Below the pieces are notes generated by a model. The model searched no databases. It saw nothing but the letters and a program-made list of their open reading frames with translations, and had not been told where the DNA came from. Positions 52,068-61,261 of a stretch of 64,000 bases of DNA are shown in pieces. The position numbers were made by a program, and so were the translations under genes. Source of the stretch: Hallerella sp963660435 (GTDB taxonomy: Bacteria; Fibrobacterota; Fibrobacteria; Fibrobacterales; Fibrobacteraceae); the NCBI GenBank assembly GCA_963660435.1, contig CAVKYI010000008.1:1-64000 (forward strand), written 5' to 3'. How positions within the stretch are numbered: position 1 is the first letter of the stretch; each line of letters starts with the position of its first letter.

Positions 52068-53612
52068 TCAGGAGCCGGGAGTAGGCTGTGCCGCTATCCA
52101 GTTCGACGGTTCATGCCCGGAAATTCCAAAATCGACACGATTCAGGCTGTAGCCGTCTCCATCCGCCTCTTCGGGCCAAAGACCGTCATCGGAATACAGG
52201 ATGGCGTCCGAAACGCGGTAGAACGTGCGGAGCGTGTCCGACGAAAGCGTCTTCGCGAGAGCTGCCGGTTCCTCGACGGAAATTTTCTCTCCGCGATTCG
52301 AAAGCTTTCCCGGATACTGGAATATCTGGATGTCGTCGGACAGGTTCCATTTCGCGCGGAACTCGTCAATCGTTATCGAAAGGCTCGTGTAGCCGTCTGC
52401 CGCCGTATAGACTTTCGGGATGAGCAACGCGAATTCCCCCGGGGCGAGAGTCGCCGAATCCGCCCATTCAAAACCGATACCCGCAATCTTCCAGCCGATA
52501 ATCCTTGACTCCAGATCCGCTCGGAGCGAAACCACGGAATCTCCCTTGTTCACGATTTCGAGAAATTCCACGTCGCCGTCCGGAGGGTTGTAATAGACCT
52601 CGCTGATAAACACGGGACCGAGCAGGGCATTGGAATTCTCTTCGCCCGGAGTCGGTTCGAGAAGCGTTCCCTGTTCCGTCGTGGAATCCGAAAGGGCAAT
52701 GACGCCCGCCGACTTTCCACTCGGGACAGCCGAAAATTCGAGACTCGATTCGACACCCGTCAAGACGCCATCTACCGCTTCGCGCAGATAGACGGACTCG
52801 CCGCGTGCGACAAAGGCGACATCTTCCTCTTCGCCGCTTTCCGAAAGCAGCGTCTTCAAGACGAGAAAACCTTTCGCGGGGACAACGGATCCGCTCGGAA
52901 CATAGCGAACGCTGTCTTCGGCATCTGCCCGGACAACCTTCCAGCCGCCGATATCCGCATCGTTCAAAGCGTCGTTGTAGAATTCGATCCAGGATTCGGA
53001 GCCTTCGTGATAGGGCATGATTTCATTGATTCGAACCGACGAGTGCTCGTAGTAAGGATCGTCTTCCGATCCGGGGTTTCCGTTCTGCGTCTTGCTAGCC
53101 GCCCAGGAACTCGCATAGACGGAATTGCCTCCGATATAGACGAGCGAGCTTCCGTTGCCGTCGGCGAGATTTGGCCAGGGTGGATTGTCGTCGAAGCGGG
53201 CGTCGAAATCTCCCGGACCGTCCAGCTTGATTTCCAGCACGTCGCCGGAATTGGAAAGCTTGAATCCGGAATCCCACTGGAAAAGGCGCCCGGAGAAATT
53301 CGGATACCTTGTCTGAAACAGGAACTTGTCGTTTGTCACCACGATGATTTCGTTTTCGGCAAGAGGCTCGTCGGGGAACGTAAATTCCACGGCACCGTCA
53401 AGGCGCAGATTTACCGCCGACATGCTTTCGAGAGATTTTCCCGTGAGCTTCAGCTCGACAAACTCGGGCCATCCGTTTTGCGGATGATACATCAGCTCGG
53501 TACACGTCATTGTCGCATAGGAAACGGATCGGGACTTTCCGCTGCTCGAATCCGAGCAGGCGAAAAGCGAAAGCGCTAGCGGGCAAACGAGAACGGGTAA
53601 AAGCTTTTTCAT
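52068..53612 (-). CDS. Lipoprotein with lamin-tail-like domains
   Basis: A 514-residue lipoprotein (lipobox LSLFACS). At least three lamin-tail-like repeats are visible: TCTELMYHPQNGWPEFVELK at about 36, VRINEIMPYHEGSESWIEFYND at about 192, and VFISEVYYNPPDGDVEFLEIVNK at about 338. Lamin-tail domains are found in bacterial surface proteins, often near CotH or nuclease genes. It is the last gene of the VTC operon, overlapping it by four bases, so it probably anchors or binds the operon's product at the surface. Confidence 0.82.
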   Translation of the reverse strand: MKKLLPVLVCPLALSLFACSDSSSGKSRSVSYATMTCTELMYHPQNGWPEFVELKLTGKSLESMSAVNLRLDGAVEFTFPDEPLAENEIIVVTNDKFLFQTRYPNFSGRLFQWDSGFKLSNSGDVLEIKLDGPGDFDARFDDNPPWPNLADGNGSSLVYIGGNSVYASSWAASKTQNGNPGSEDDPYYEHSSVRINEIMPYHEGSESWIEFYNDALNDADIGGWKVVRADAEDSVRYVPSGSVVPAKGFLVLKTLLSESGEEEDVAFVARGESVYLREAVDGVLTGVESSLEFSAVPSGKSAGVIALSDSTTEQGTLLEPTPGEENSNALLGPVFISEVYYNPPDGDVEFLEIVNKGDSVVSLRADLESRIIGWKIAGIGFEWADSATLAPGEFALLIPKVYTAADGYTSLSITIDEFRAKWNLSDDIQIFQYPGKLSNRGEKISVEEPAALAKTLSSDTLRTFYRVSDAILYSDDGLWPEEADGDGYSLNRVDFGISGHEPSNWIAAQPTPGS

Positions 53613-54451
53613 GCGAAAACCTCCTTGGAGTCGTCAAAATTTCCAGCCAGATAGGGGAACCTCGCGTCCCGAAAATCGCGCGGCTTTTCATAGATGCGCT
53701 TCCATTCGGCAGCGGCGTTTCCAAACTTTGAAAACGCTCCGTGCTTCAGGTTGAAGCGATGAATCAGGTCGAGCATCCAGAAGGGGACCTGGAGAGCGGG
53801 GCATTTCAGTTCGAGCACCGCGTTGCAGTCACGCTGGAAAAAACGGGGAAGTCCCGTCGAGCTCATCTCTTCCGGACGGACCGTATAGTCAAAGCCGTTT
53901 TCTTCCCGAAAGCGCATTCCCGTGTCGATCGTCACCCGGGAATATTCTTCGCGAAGCCCGAACCAGGCGCGTCTTTTGTATTGGGTGAGAAGACGCGGGC
54001 TTGCGTTATACGTCCAGGTCTTTCCGATAAAGTCCCGGACATACTTTCTATCCTTCTCCGTCTTGCAAGGCCATTCGGATTCCGGATGGTTCCACACAAA
54101 AGAAGGATTTACGCCCTTGATGGTTCCGCGGCTCTTGTAGCCGATATTCGCCACCTTGCGCTTGACTTCGAAATGGAATGTTCCTTCCTGATCGGGATTT
54201 TCTCCGTAGGCCCGGACGCGCATATTGAACCTGTCGAGGCGACCCGCCTTTTTCCAGCTCAGGAATGTCCAGCGCGGAGAATCCAGATACAGGTTCGTAA
54301 TCCAGTAGAATCCGCCGGGAGTTATCTTCGAATAATAGTCCTCTTCGCAGTATGGCCGAAGAAACGCGCCGATTTCGTCCGCAAGGGAAACGGGAATGTG
54401 ATACTTGAGTTCAAACCGTTCCAGCAAGCTGAATCCGCGCGCTTCGCTCAT
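53609..54451 (-). CDS. VTC-domain polyphosphate-polymerase-like protein
   Basis: A 280-residue cytoplasmic protein with the VTC catalytic tunnel pattern: ERFELKYHIP, FNMRVRAYG, FHFEVKRK, LLTQYKRRAW, EYSRVTIDTG and AVLELKCP. These conserved basic and acidic residues match those binding phosphate and metal in yeast Vtc4. No membrane segment or SPX domain. It may polymerise phosphate from ATP or another anionic polymer. It overlaps the TolC-type gene and the lamin-tail gene by four bases each. Confidence 0.85.
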   Translation of the reverse strand: MSEARGFSLLERFELKYHIPVSLADEIGAFLRPYCEEDYYSKITPGGFYWITNLYLDSPRWTFLSWKKAGRLDRFNMRVRAYGENPDQEGTFHFEVKRKVANIGYKSRGTIKGVNPSFVWNHPESEWPCKTEKDRKYVRDFIGKTWTYNASPRLLTQYKRRAWFGLREEYSRVTIDTGMRFREENGFDYTVRPEEMSSTGLPRFFQRDCNAVLELKCPALQVPFWMLDLIHRFNLKHGAFSKFGNAAAEWKRIYEKPRDFRDARFPYLAGNFDDSKEVFA

Positions 54452-55755
54452 TTTCCGGCCCCCGCCTTGAGATGGTTCGTCACGTCGGTCCGCGAAAGAA
54501 CGCCCGTTTCATAGAGCAGGGTAAGATAGACGGAAAAGATATCCGAATCGAGCTGGGCGATTTTCAGACGGCTTTCGAGCGAAACTTCCCGTGCGCGCAA
54601 GAGAAGGATCGGATCGTTTCCCGCCTTGTTCGCGAAGTCCTCGAAAAGCGCACCCTGATCGACCTGTTCCACGAACTTGCTCTGCACGTCACGTTGAGCG
54701 ATCAGCCCCATGATCTCTTCGCGGCGGCGTTCCACTTTCTGCTGCATGTCGCGCTTCTTCGCCTGGTAGTCGCGTTCGTCCTCCAGGACGTCAATCTGAC
54801 GCTTCAGTCCCGCGGAAGCCCCGTCCGAAAAGAACGGCAGCCGAAAGGCTATCGACGCGTAAAACTTGTCCTGCGTACGGCGGTCGTCATCGGAACGCTT
54901 GAGTTGCCATTCTTCCGTGCAGCTCGACCCCTTGCATTCCGTCGTCACCCATTTATACTTGTATTTCGCATAGACATACTTGTAGCCGATTCCGATTTTC
55001 GAAATGTAGTTCCTATCCGAGGCGGCGTCCTGCTCGGCGCGCCTTTCGCTCAGCTGCCACTTGGCCTTGGCGATTGCGACCTCGTTGAAACTTTCCGCAT
55101 CCCGCGAAATGTTTTCGAGAATCGCCTTGATTTCCTCTACCGTCGGGAAAAAGTTCGTGTCGAGCGAAACGGAATCGAACTCCGGAGCCCAGGAAAGCAG
55201 CTTGAGCCTGGAATCCTTCAACGCGTTGGAATCCGCAATCATCTTGGCGGAAAGGTTTGCCTTCTCTTCGATTGCCGTCACCAGGTCCTGCAACCGGAAA
55301 GTCTCCGTTCCGCTCAGCGCCTGGAGAACTTCTATCCTGTCCGAGGCGACCTGCGCAAGCTCGCGGTGAAGCTGCTGGATTTGCAGACGCTTCACGTAGC
55401 GAAGCGCATGTTCGTAGCGCTCGTACAGAACCGCGGCCCGCTCCTCCGCGAGATGCAGCTTCTGGTATTCCGACTGGCTTTTCAGGTAGGCATCCGACGC
55501 GGCGCCTTCGCCAAAAGCCTTCGGCTTTATCTTCAGCTCGAAGTCGTGCTCCAGAAAGCCGAATCCGTCGAGCGAATACTCCAGTTCCAAATCGTTCCAG
55601 AGCTTTGTTCCCGAACGTTCGCCGATTGCCGTGAGCTTTTTTTGGGAAGCCTGCAAGACCGGATCCTTTTTGATCGAAGCGACCAGGGAGTTCCATGTCA
55701 GCGGCTCGGCAAGGGCACAGGCGGCAAATATTCCGCAAAGGGCAAGGGTTTTCAT
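54448..55755 (-). CDS. TolC-type outer-membrane channel protein
   Basis: A 435-residue exported protein with signal peptide to residue 16. Two long heptad-rich helical regions (about 85-200 and 315-430) and short strand regions between them fit an outer-membrane efflux protein. The segment YVYAKYKYKWVTTECKGSSC looks like an outer loop with two cysteines. It overlaps the adaptor gene by four bases. With that adaptor it would form an envelope-spanning conduit. Confidence 0.78.
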   Translation of the reverse strand: MKTLALCGIFAACALAEPLTWNSLVASIKKDPVLQASQKKLTAIGERSGTKLWNDLELEYSLDGFGFLEHDFELKIKPKAFGEGAASDAYLKSQSEYQKLHLAEERAAVLYERYEHALRYVKRLQIQQLHRELAQVASDRIEVLQALSGTETFRLQDLVTAIEEKANLSAKMIADSNALKDSRLKLLSWAPEFDSVSLDTNFFPTVEEIKAILENISRDAESFNEVAIAKAKWQLSERRAEQDAASDRNYISKIGIGYKYVYAKYKYKWVTTECKGSSCTEEWQLKRSDDDRRTQDKFYASIAFRLPFFSDGASAGLKRQIDVLEDERDYQAKKRDMQQKVERRREEIMGLIAQRDVQSKFVEQVDQGALFEDFANKAGNDPILLLRAREVSLESRLKIAQLDSDIFSVYLTLLYETGVLSRTDVTNHLKAGAGK

Positions 55756-56852
55756 GGCGCAACCTCGTCCAGCGCGGACTTTTTCAGGATGCCGGGCATT
55801 TTCACCTTTTCCGCGATCGAAACCTTTTCGCCGAGCAAAAGAGAGTTTCCTTCGGGAATGCGAATCATCACTTCGCGCCCGTAGAGAGGCATATCCACCA
55901 TCTTGAGAAGCCTCACCGGGTATGGGACAATGCGGCTAGACATGCCGATAACCAGACCGTTCATCCGTTCCCCGCTGCCGCCGATCACTTCGATTTCGTC
56001 GCCGACCTGAATCTTCGCGTAGATTTTTTCGTTAATGTATCCGCGCACGAGGGAAACCGCCTTGTGCGTCAGCGTGAGAAGCGGACTGAAGCTCGAAACC
56101 TTTTCCCCGTCGCGAACTTCGACTGTTCCCACAATCCACGTTTCCTTCGCAAGAATCGTAAGCTCCGCCTGTTCCCTTTCGAGCAATTCTATTTCCCTGC
56201 GCAAGGCTTCCGCTTCGGTCTTGCTGCTCATCTTCGCAAGTCCCTTGCTTCCGCGGAGAAGCTTTATCTGGGAAGCCGCGTTCGACTCGGCGACATTCAG
56301 TTCCTTCTTCAAGTTGCGAATGCTCAGCAGGATTCCGCTGTTGCTGTCCGCCTTGACTTCTCCCGCGATGCTCTTCAGACGCGAGGACAGCGCCCGGTTC
56401 TGCTCATACTGCGTCGAGAGCTTGTCGATTTCGAGAAGAATCGTATTGCGCTTCACGTTCAGGTCGGACTGGATTTCCGCCACTTTCTGGTCGATGTCCG
56501 CCGAGTTCAGGTTTCCGCGTCCCTCGGATACGTCTAGCTGCCTTTTCAGCTCGTTCATGCGAAGAGCGAGGTCCGGTCTGCGGAGTTCCACGAGCGTATC
56601 TCCCGGATGCACTTCCTCGCCAGGTATCACGTGAATCTTTGCCACCTCGACCGCTTCCGGCATGCTGATGGTCGTCTCGGCGGCTTCCGCTATTCCGGAA
56701 AACACGACGTTCTGCCCATGAAAGAAATAGCCCAAAAGAACAATCGAAACGACCGCGAGAATCCACGCAATCAGCATCTTGTGCGACTCGATCGCATGGA
56801 AACGCGAAGAATTCAAGTCCGCAAGTTCGTCCAGCTTTCTAAAGAATCCCAT
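55752..56852 (-). CDS. HlyD/EmrA-type membrane-fusion (adaptor) protein
   Basis: A 366-residue periplasmic adaptor. An inner-membrane helix at about 27-47 is followed by a biotinyl-lipoyl half (VAKIHVIPGEEVHPGDTLVEL), a long coiled coil (about 100-230), the second half and a beta-barrel (VSLVRGYINEKIYAKIQVGDEIEV). AGGAG precedes the ATG by six bases. No ABC or MFS transporter gene accompanies it; DUF4956 fills the inner-membrane position in this operon. Confidence 0.82.
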   Translation of the reverse strand: MGFFRKLDELADLNSSRFHAIESHKMLIAWILAVVSIVLLGYFFHGQNVVFSGIAEAAETTISMPEAVEVAKIHVIPGEEVHPGDTLVELRRPDLALRMNELKRQLDVSEGRGNLNSADIDQKVAEIQSDLNVKRNTILLEIDKLSTQYEQNRALSSRLKSIAGEVKADSNSGILLSIRNLKKELNVAESNAASQIKLLRGSKGLAKMSSKTEAEALRREIELLEREQAELTILAKETWIVGTVEVRDGEKVSSFSPLLTLTHKAVSLVRGYINEKIYAKIQVGDEIEVIGGSGERMNGLVIGMSSRIVPYPVRLLKMVDMPLYGREVMIRIPEGNSLLLGEKVSIAEKVKMPGILKKSALDEVAP

Positions 56853-56862
56853 AAAACTTCTC

Positions 56863-57546
56863 CTAGACTTCCGTCGTCGCGTCCTGCATCATAAAATGGA
56901 TGTCCGATATCCCGGGAACCGCCGTCAGCTCCTTGAGCACGTCGCCGGCGGGCCGTTTCTTTCGCAGACGGACCTGGTATGCCACATCGACACGCGCGCC
57001 TCCGTCGATTTCCCGCATCGTTATCAGCACGAAAGTCTTGATGTTCGCCCGCATCACCTTTTCGAGCTTTTCGCGAGATTCGGATTCGTTCGGCATCGCA
57101 AAGCGGAGCATTCCGTCAAAGAAATTCTTCGTTCCAAGTCCCGACCGGGAAAGCACGAACGCGACGACGCAAAACGCGAGAGTACCGCCGGCGGCGATTC
57201 CCCAGGCAAAGACGCCGCAACCTATCCCGGCCCCCAGGGCCGCGAACAGGAACATGATGTCTCGCGGATCCTTGAAACTCGTCCGAAAGCGTACGATCGA
57301 AAGCGCGCCGAGCATTCCGAGACCGCGCCCCACATTGTCGCCAATCGCCTGCATCACGGTCGCCGCCACCAGGGAACTGAGCACCAGCGCCTGGACAAAG
57401 TTTCGCGAATAGGAAAGTCCAAGGAACGTATGCTCGTAGGTAAAGCCTATCGCCGTCGAGCAGACAAAGGCGAGAAGGAGCGTAAACGTCATCGTGATGA
57501 GCGTCGGGTAGGCCGTGCTGGACTGGACGGTGAGAAGATCAATCAT
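56863..57546 (-). CDS. DUF4956 inner-membrane protein
   Basis: A 227-residue protein. About four hydrophobic segments lie between residues 15 and 150, with the family signature GDNVGRGLGMLGALSIVRFRT and FKDPRDIMFLFAALGAGIGCG at about 69-112, followed by a soluble ferredoxin-like C-domain (MREIDGGARVDVAYQVRLRK). DUF4956 genes are known to sit beside VTC-domain genes in many bacteria. It is the first gene of this operon. Confidence 0.87.
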   Translation of the reverse strand: MIDLLTVQSSTAYPTLITMTFTLLLAFVCSTAIGFTYEHTFLGLSYSRNFVQALVLSSLVAATVMQAIGDNVGRGLGMLGALSIVRFRTSFKDPRDIMFLFAALGAGIGCGVFAWGIAAGGTLAFCVVAFVLSRSGLGTKNFFDGMLRFAMPNESESREKLEKVMRANIKTFVLITMREIDGGARVDVAYQVRLRKKRPAGDVLKELTAVPGISDIHFMMQDATTEV

Positions 57547-57701
57547 TTTTTACCAATACCTCGTGAAAGTGCCTATTGAAATTAGTTTCCATCGTCCCGG
57601 TTTGCACCTAAATAAAAGTTTAAATAGCGACTTTTTACCCCACTCAGAAAGCCATTTTCCTCGTTTTGGGGCTTTTCACCCCTTTTCTTTCGAAATTCGG
57701 G

Positions 57702-57731
57702 CAAAAGAAAAGCGGCCTAGACCGCTTTCCT
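57702..57731 (-). terminator. Terminator of nhaA
   Basis: AAAGCGG-CCTAGA-CCGCTTT lies about 50 bases after the nhaA stop and is followed on the minus strand by TCTTTTGC. The remaining gene-free bases 57547-57700 show no other feature. Confidence 0.65.
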
Positions 57732-57778
57732 TTCCAAAAATTTACACAGCCTTTAGGCCGGATGTTCCGTCCGGGAAA

Positions 57779-59131
57779 TCAGGCGACTTCCTTTTTGTTC
57801 TTCGACACGAGGCACATATAGACGATGCCGAGAATCGCCGAGAGAACGCTTCCCGAAAGGATTCCCACCTTCGAACCGGCGAGGAGAACCCCATGCGCGC
57901 TATCCGAGAACGCAAGGTTCGCGACAAACAGCGACATGGTAAACCCGATACCCGCGAGCATTCCGCCGCCGAGAAGGATCTTCCAGTTCACGCCTGTCGG
58001 GAGCTTGCACAGCTTGCTCTTGATAGCGAGGAAGGAAACGATGAAAATGCCCATCGGCTTTCCGACGATAAGTCCCGCCGCGACGGAGAGCGTTACCATG
58101 CTGACAGAATCCGGTTCAATCACGACGCCCGCGTTCGAAAGGGCAAAGAGAGGCATAATCACAAAGTTCACCCACGGCTGCAAGTGCGAAGTCAGGCGAC
58201 CCTGCAGAGACCCGCTTTCGCGCGATGTCCGCTCCAAAATGTCCAGGACTTCCTTTCGCTGGTCGTTCGTCATCGGGTGGTTGCCCTTGACCGCGTCGCC
58301 GACCGTAACGATCAGCTTGTCCATGTAGCCCTTCGAAACCATCGGATTCACCGGGGTGAGAAGCCCGATAATCACGCCGCAGATGGTCGGATGCACGCCG
58401 CTTTGCACAAAGCAGAACCAGGCGATGAGCGCGAGAACGCCGTGCACGAAGATGTTGCGAATGCCGAGCTTGAAGGAGAGCCACGTAAAGAAGAGGAAGA
58501 TCGCGGCGACGCCCAGGGCCGAAAGTTGCACACCGCTCGAATACCCGACCGCCACGACGATAATCGACCCGATGTCGTCCGCAATCGCAAGCGTGAGAAT
58601 CATCACGCGAAGACCGCGCGGAACCCGCGAACCGAGCAGCGCCATGCAGCCCACCGTAAAGGCGATATCCGTCGCCATCGGAATTCCCCAGCCATTCGTT
58701 CCTTCGGACGGGCAAAGTCCCAGATAGATGAGCGCCGGGAAAAGCATACCGCCAGCCGCCGCGAGAACGGGAAGCAAAGCCTTGCGGAAATCGTGGAGTT
58801 CGCCATCGACGATTTCGCCCTTGACTTCGAGCCCCACCGAAAAGAAGAAGATGGTCATCAAGGCGTCGTTCACAAACCATCCGAGGGTCGGAACATGTCC
58901 GCCGAGCGCCTTGTCAAGACTCCACGGGCCAAGCGTAAAGTTGAACGGCAAATGCCAGAACGCGAGATATGTCTCGTTCGATAGCTTCGCCCACAGAAGG
59001 GCGATTGCCGTCACAACGATAAGGCTGACCCCCGCAGCGGACTCCACCTTTAAAAAGCGTTGAACAGGAGCAACAAACTTGTCGATTTTAGCGAGAGGCA
59101 CCTTCGCGCCCAGAATTTCCTTTTCGGCCAT
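57779..59131 (-). CDS. nhaA: Na+/H+ antiporter NhaA
   Basis: A 450-residue inner-membrane antiporter with about 12 helices. The ion-binding aspartates are in LTLAIADDIGSIIVVAV, and TDIAFTVGCMALLGSRVP and GIGFTMSLFVANLAF are family signatures. It uses the proton gradient to expel sodium and is active at high pH. A hydrophilic loop (TNDQRKEVLDILERTSRESGS) is longer than in E. coli. Monocistronic. Confidence 0.95.
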   Translation of the reverse strand: MAEKEILGAKVPLAKIDKFVAPVQRFLKVESAAGVSLIVVTAIALLWAKLSNETYLAFWHLPFNFTLGPWSLDKALGGHVPTLGWFVNDALMTIFFFSVGLEVKGEIVDGELHDFRKALLPVLAAAGGMLFPALIYLGLCPSEGTNGWGIPMATDIAFTVGCMALLGSRVPRGLRVMILTLAIADDIGSIIVVAVGYSSGVQLSALGVAAIFLFFTWLSFKLGIRNIFVHGVLALIAWFCFVQSGVHPTICGVIIGLLTPVNPMVSKGYMDKLIVTVGDAVKGNHPMTNDQRKEVLDILERTSRESGSLQGRLTSHLQPWVNFVIMPLFALSNAGVVIEPDSVSMVTLSVAAGLIVGKPMGIFIVSFLAIKSKLCKLPTGVNWKILLGGGMLAGIGFTMSLFVANLAFSDSAHGVLLAGSKVGILSGSVLSAILGIVYMCLVSKNKKEVA

Positions 59132-59161
59132 TGCGTGTCCTTTTTTAATGCCGCCAAAATT

Positions 59162-59191
59162 TAAAAAAAAGACTTCCTCTTGGGAAGTCTT
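59162..59191 (-). terminator. Terminator of the PRPP-synthetase-like gene
   Basis: AAGACTTCC-TCTT-GGGAAGTCTT is followed on the minus strand by TTTTTTTT, about 25 bases after the gene's stop. Confidence 0.85.
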
Positions 59192-59215
59192 CCATCGCTC
59201 GAAGGCGACGATTCA

Positions 59216-60382
59216 TCAATAAAGATGGGGAGGCGGCCAACGCGGATTCTTCGAACTCATATCGACCTTGTAGAAGTTCTTGTCGAAGCGTCCGTCGTCT
59301 TCGCCATAGAGGCGCATCACGTAGCGGGACATCCACTTGGCGAGCTTCAGCACGGTGAGCTTGTGGCGCAGGCGCCCCTGGCAATCGCGGTTCATGATAT
59401 CCGGGAGCGTGCTCGTCGTGAGAATTTCGTCGATAGACGGGCTGTTCAGCTTTTCGCGGGCTTCCGGGCTGGAATTGAAGTGCGTCACGCAGAAGCAGAC
59501 GCGGTTCGGGGAACCGGTCTTCAGGTAGTCGCAACAGCGGACAATCGTCGAACCCGTGCGGACCATATCGTCAAACACGATCACATCCTTGCCCTTCAGA
59601 TAGTCGAGCTGGACTTCCGAATCCGGGCTGAGCGTCATGCTGACTTCGCGTTCGCCCGTGCGGACCTTGCTCATGATGACGCGCTTGCACTTCGAAAGCT
59701 GGAGCGCATCGTACATCGCGTTCACAAACGGGGTCGCGCCCTTGTCCGGAGCGACGATGACCAGGTTGTCGCCGTCCTTTCCGGTCTGCACGAAGTTCGA
59801 CGTCTTGATGTAGTGCGCATATACTTCCGTCGGAATCATGTTGTGGAAGTGACCGCCGAAAATTTCGCCGTAGAGATTCTGGACCTTGACCGAGTGGTTG
59901 TGGACGGTTATCACGGAATCGACTCCCGAGGCCTTCAGGAGCTGCGCATAGAGAAGCGCCGTAAAAGGCTGCCCATCGAACTTTTTCAGGTCCGCCGTCG
60001 GACGTTCCTTTTCCAAGTCGCCGACCCGGTGGGCACCGCGGTCCTGTGCGCTGTAGAACAGGTCCGGCTCCATCAGAACGACGCTTTCCGCCCCGTTTTC
60101 CTTGGCGGCTCGGGCGAGAATGCACGCCCGCATCGCGAGGTCGTTCCGGCTCCATTCGTGCGTCGTCGAGGAGCAGATGAGGACAATCTTCCCCTGCAAG
60201 CGCTTGCCGATATTTTCATCGTCGAAAACGTCGATCATGTAGCGGGGGCAAAATTCGGAATTCGCGTAGGTTTTCAGCGAAACCGTATCGGAAATATCTT
60301 CGCGGAGCCCGATGTACTGCGCAATGTCAATCGCAAACGGATCGTCCGTAAAGGTACCTGTGACAATGAATCGATCTTGCAT
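59216..60382 (-). CDS. Ribose-phosphate pyrophosphokinase-like protein
   Basis: A 388-residue protein of the PRPP synthetase fold. The PRPP-binding motif is KDVIVFDDMVRTGSTIVRC, the pyrophosphate loop VIVAPDKGATPFV, and SVITVHNHS replaces the usual DLHA-type motif. It is about 70 residues longer than standard Prs, with an extended N-terminus, so it is either a divergent PRPP synthetase or a related phosphoribosyltransferase. It makes or uses PRPP for nucleotide synthesis. Confidence 0.78.
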   Translation of the reverse strand: MQDRFIVTGTFTDDPFAIDIAQYIGLREDISDTVSLKTYANSEFCPRYMIDVFDDENIGKRLQGKIVLICSSTTHEWSRNDLAMRACILARAAKENGAESVVLMEPDLFYSAQDRGAHRVGDLEKERPTADLKKFDGQPFTALLYAQLLKASGVDSVITVHNHSVKVQNLYGEIFGGHFHNMIPTEVYAHYIKTSNFVQTGKDGDNLVIVAPDKGATPFVNAMYDALQLSKCKRVIMSKVRTGEREVSMTLSPDSEVQLDYLKGKDVIVFDDMVRTGSTIVRCCDYLKTGSPNRVCFCVTHFNSSPEAREKLNSPSIDEILTTSTLPDIMNRDCQGRLRHKLTVLKLAKWMSRYVMRLYGEDDGRFDKNFYKVDMSSKNPRWPPPHLY

Positions 60383-60526
60383 CCAAGAATCCTTTTTTGG
60401 GTATTCGGAAAGATAAAAAAGCTTTTCCGCTTTGGCTAAGAGTTTCCGGAGCGCGACTGCGGAATCCCTCTATCCGGATTACAAAGCCAAGGTCGATGTG
60501 CCGATCCAGGAGAAGGCAGGCATGAC

Positions 60527-60549
60527 AAAGCCCCTTCGACAGGGGCTTT
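60527..60549 (-). terminator. Hairpin after the small lipoprotein gene
   Basis: AAAGCCCC-TTCGA-CAGGGGCTTT sits 27 bases after the lipoprotein stop; on the minus strand the T-run is short. The rest of 60383-60575 holds no gene I can support. Confidence 0.6.
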
Positions 60550-60575
60550 CACACAAAAACGCGCTTCGCTACGCG

Positions 60576-60980
60576 CTAATTTTCGCTAGCGGCCGTTCTG
60601 TTCTTCAGATACAGATCAAAGCATTCCTTTTGCGAAATTCGGCGGGCCGGAGGATTCGATACGCAATCCGTCTTGAGTTCCGCATCCTTGCTAAACTTGG
60701 TTTTCATGATCATTTCCCTGGTCTTTGCGTCGTAGTAGTTGAACTGACCATGCTTGCGATTTCCGTCGCATCTTCCGGACACTAAAATTTCAAGATCGCC
60801 AAAGGCCTTGACCTCCGCGCCTTCGAAATGCCCGTCCGAACGGACAGAGCAGACATTTTCATAGGAAACGTCGCCCGCAACTCCCGCCTCGGCGGTAACG
60901 TGGCTTATCTTTCTGTGGCAAGCCAAGGCCATTGTGCAAGCCGCCGCGACAACTGCGAATTTCAGAACATTGGATTTCAT
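60576..60980 (-). CDS. Small lipoprotein
   Basis: A 134-residue protein with a lipobox (TMALAC) at about residue 21. The mature part has five further cysteines apart from the lipidated one or its neighbours (NVCSV, GRCDG, TDCVS, KECFD), suggesting disulfides. AGGAG precedes ATG. The phrase HGQFNYYDAKTREMIMKTKFSKD suggests a MORN-like or beta-sheet fold. Function unknown. The interval 60981-61261 upstream shows no credible gene. Confidence 0.68.
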   Translation of the reverse strand: MKSNVLKFAVVAAACTMALACHRKISHVTAEAGVAGDVSYENVCSVRSDGHFEGAEVKAFGDLEILVSGRCDGNRKHGQFNYYDAKTREMIMKTKFSKDAELKTDCVSNPPARRISQKECFDLYLKNRTAASEN

Positions 60981-61261
60981 GATATCTCCTTGTTTAACGC
61001 TCCAAAATTAAAAAACTCCGCTCCAGAATGAAAGCCCCGGACTATTTTCTATCCGCTTCTTTTTTCTTCATCTTTCATTTACAGGTGACCATTCATCGAA
61101 AGAAACGTTCCTCCCTCAAAACGCCTACCGCGAATGCGACGTGGATTACAGCGCGGCGAACCGCGGAACAAGGCGGTTGGTTTATGCGGAATCGTGTCAA
61201 ATCTTCTACACGGCAAATCATTACCGAAGCTTCACGGAAATTCACTAAAAGTCCAGGCGTC

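Noticed and set aside
57515..58984. 489-codon open frame antisense to nhaA
   Set aside because: Its sequence is a His/Arg/Asp-rich shadow; nhaA on the other strand is unambiguous.
61080..61092. Degenerate terminus of the MITE-like element (CAGGTGACC)
   Set aside because: Only eight bases match and no partner terminus lies within 200 bases.
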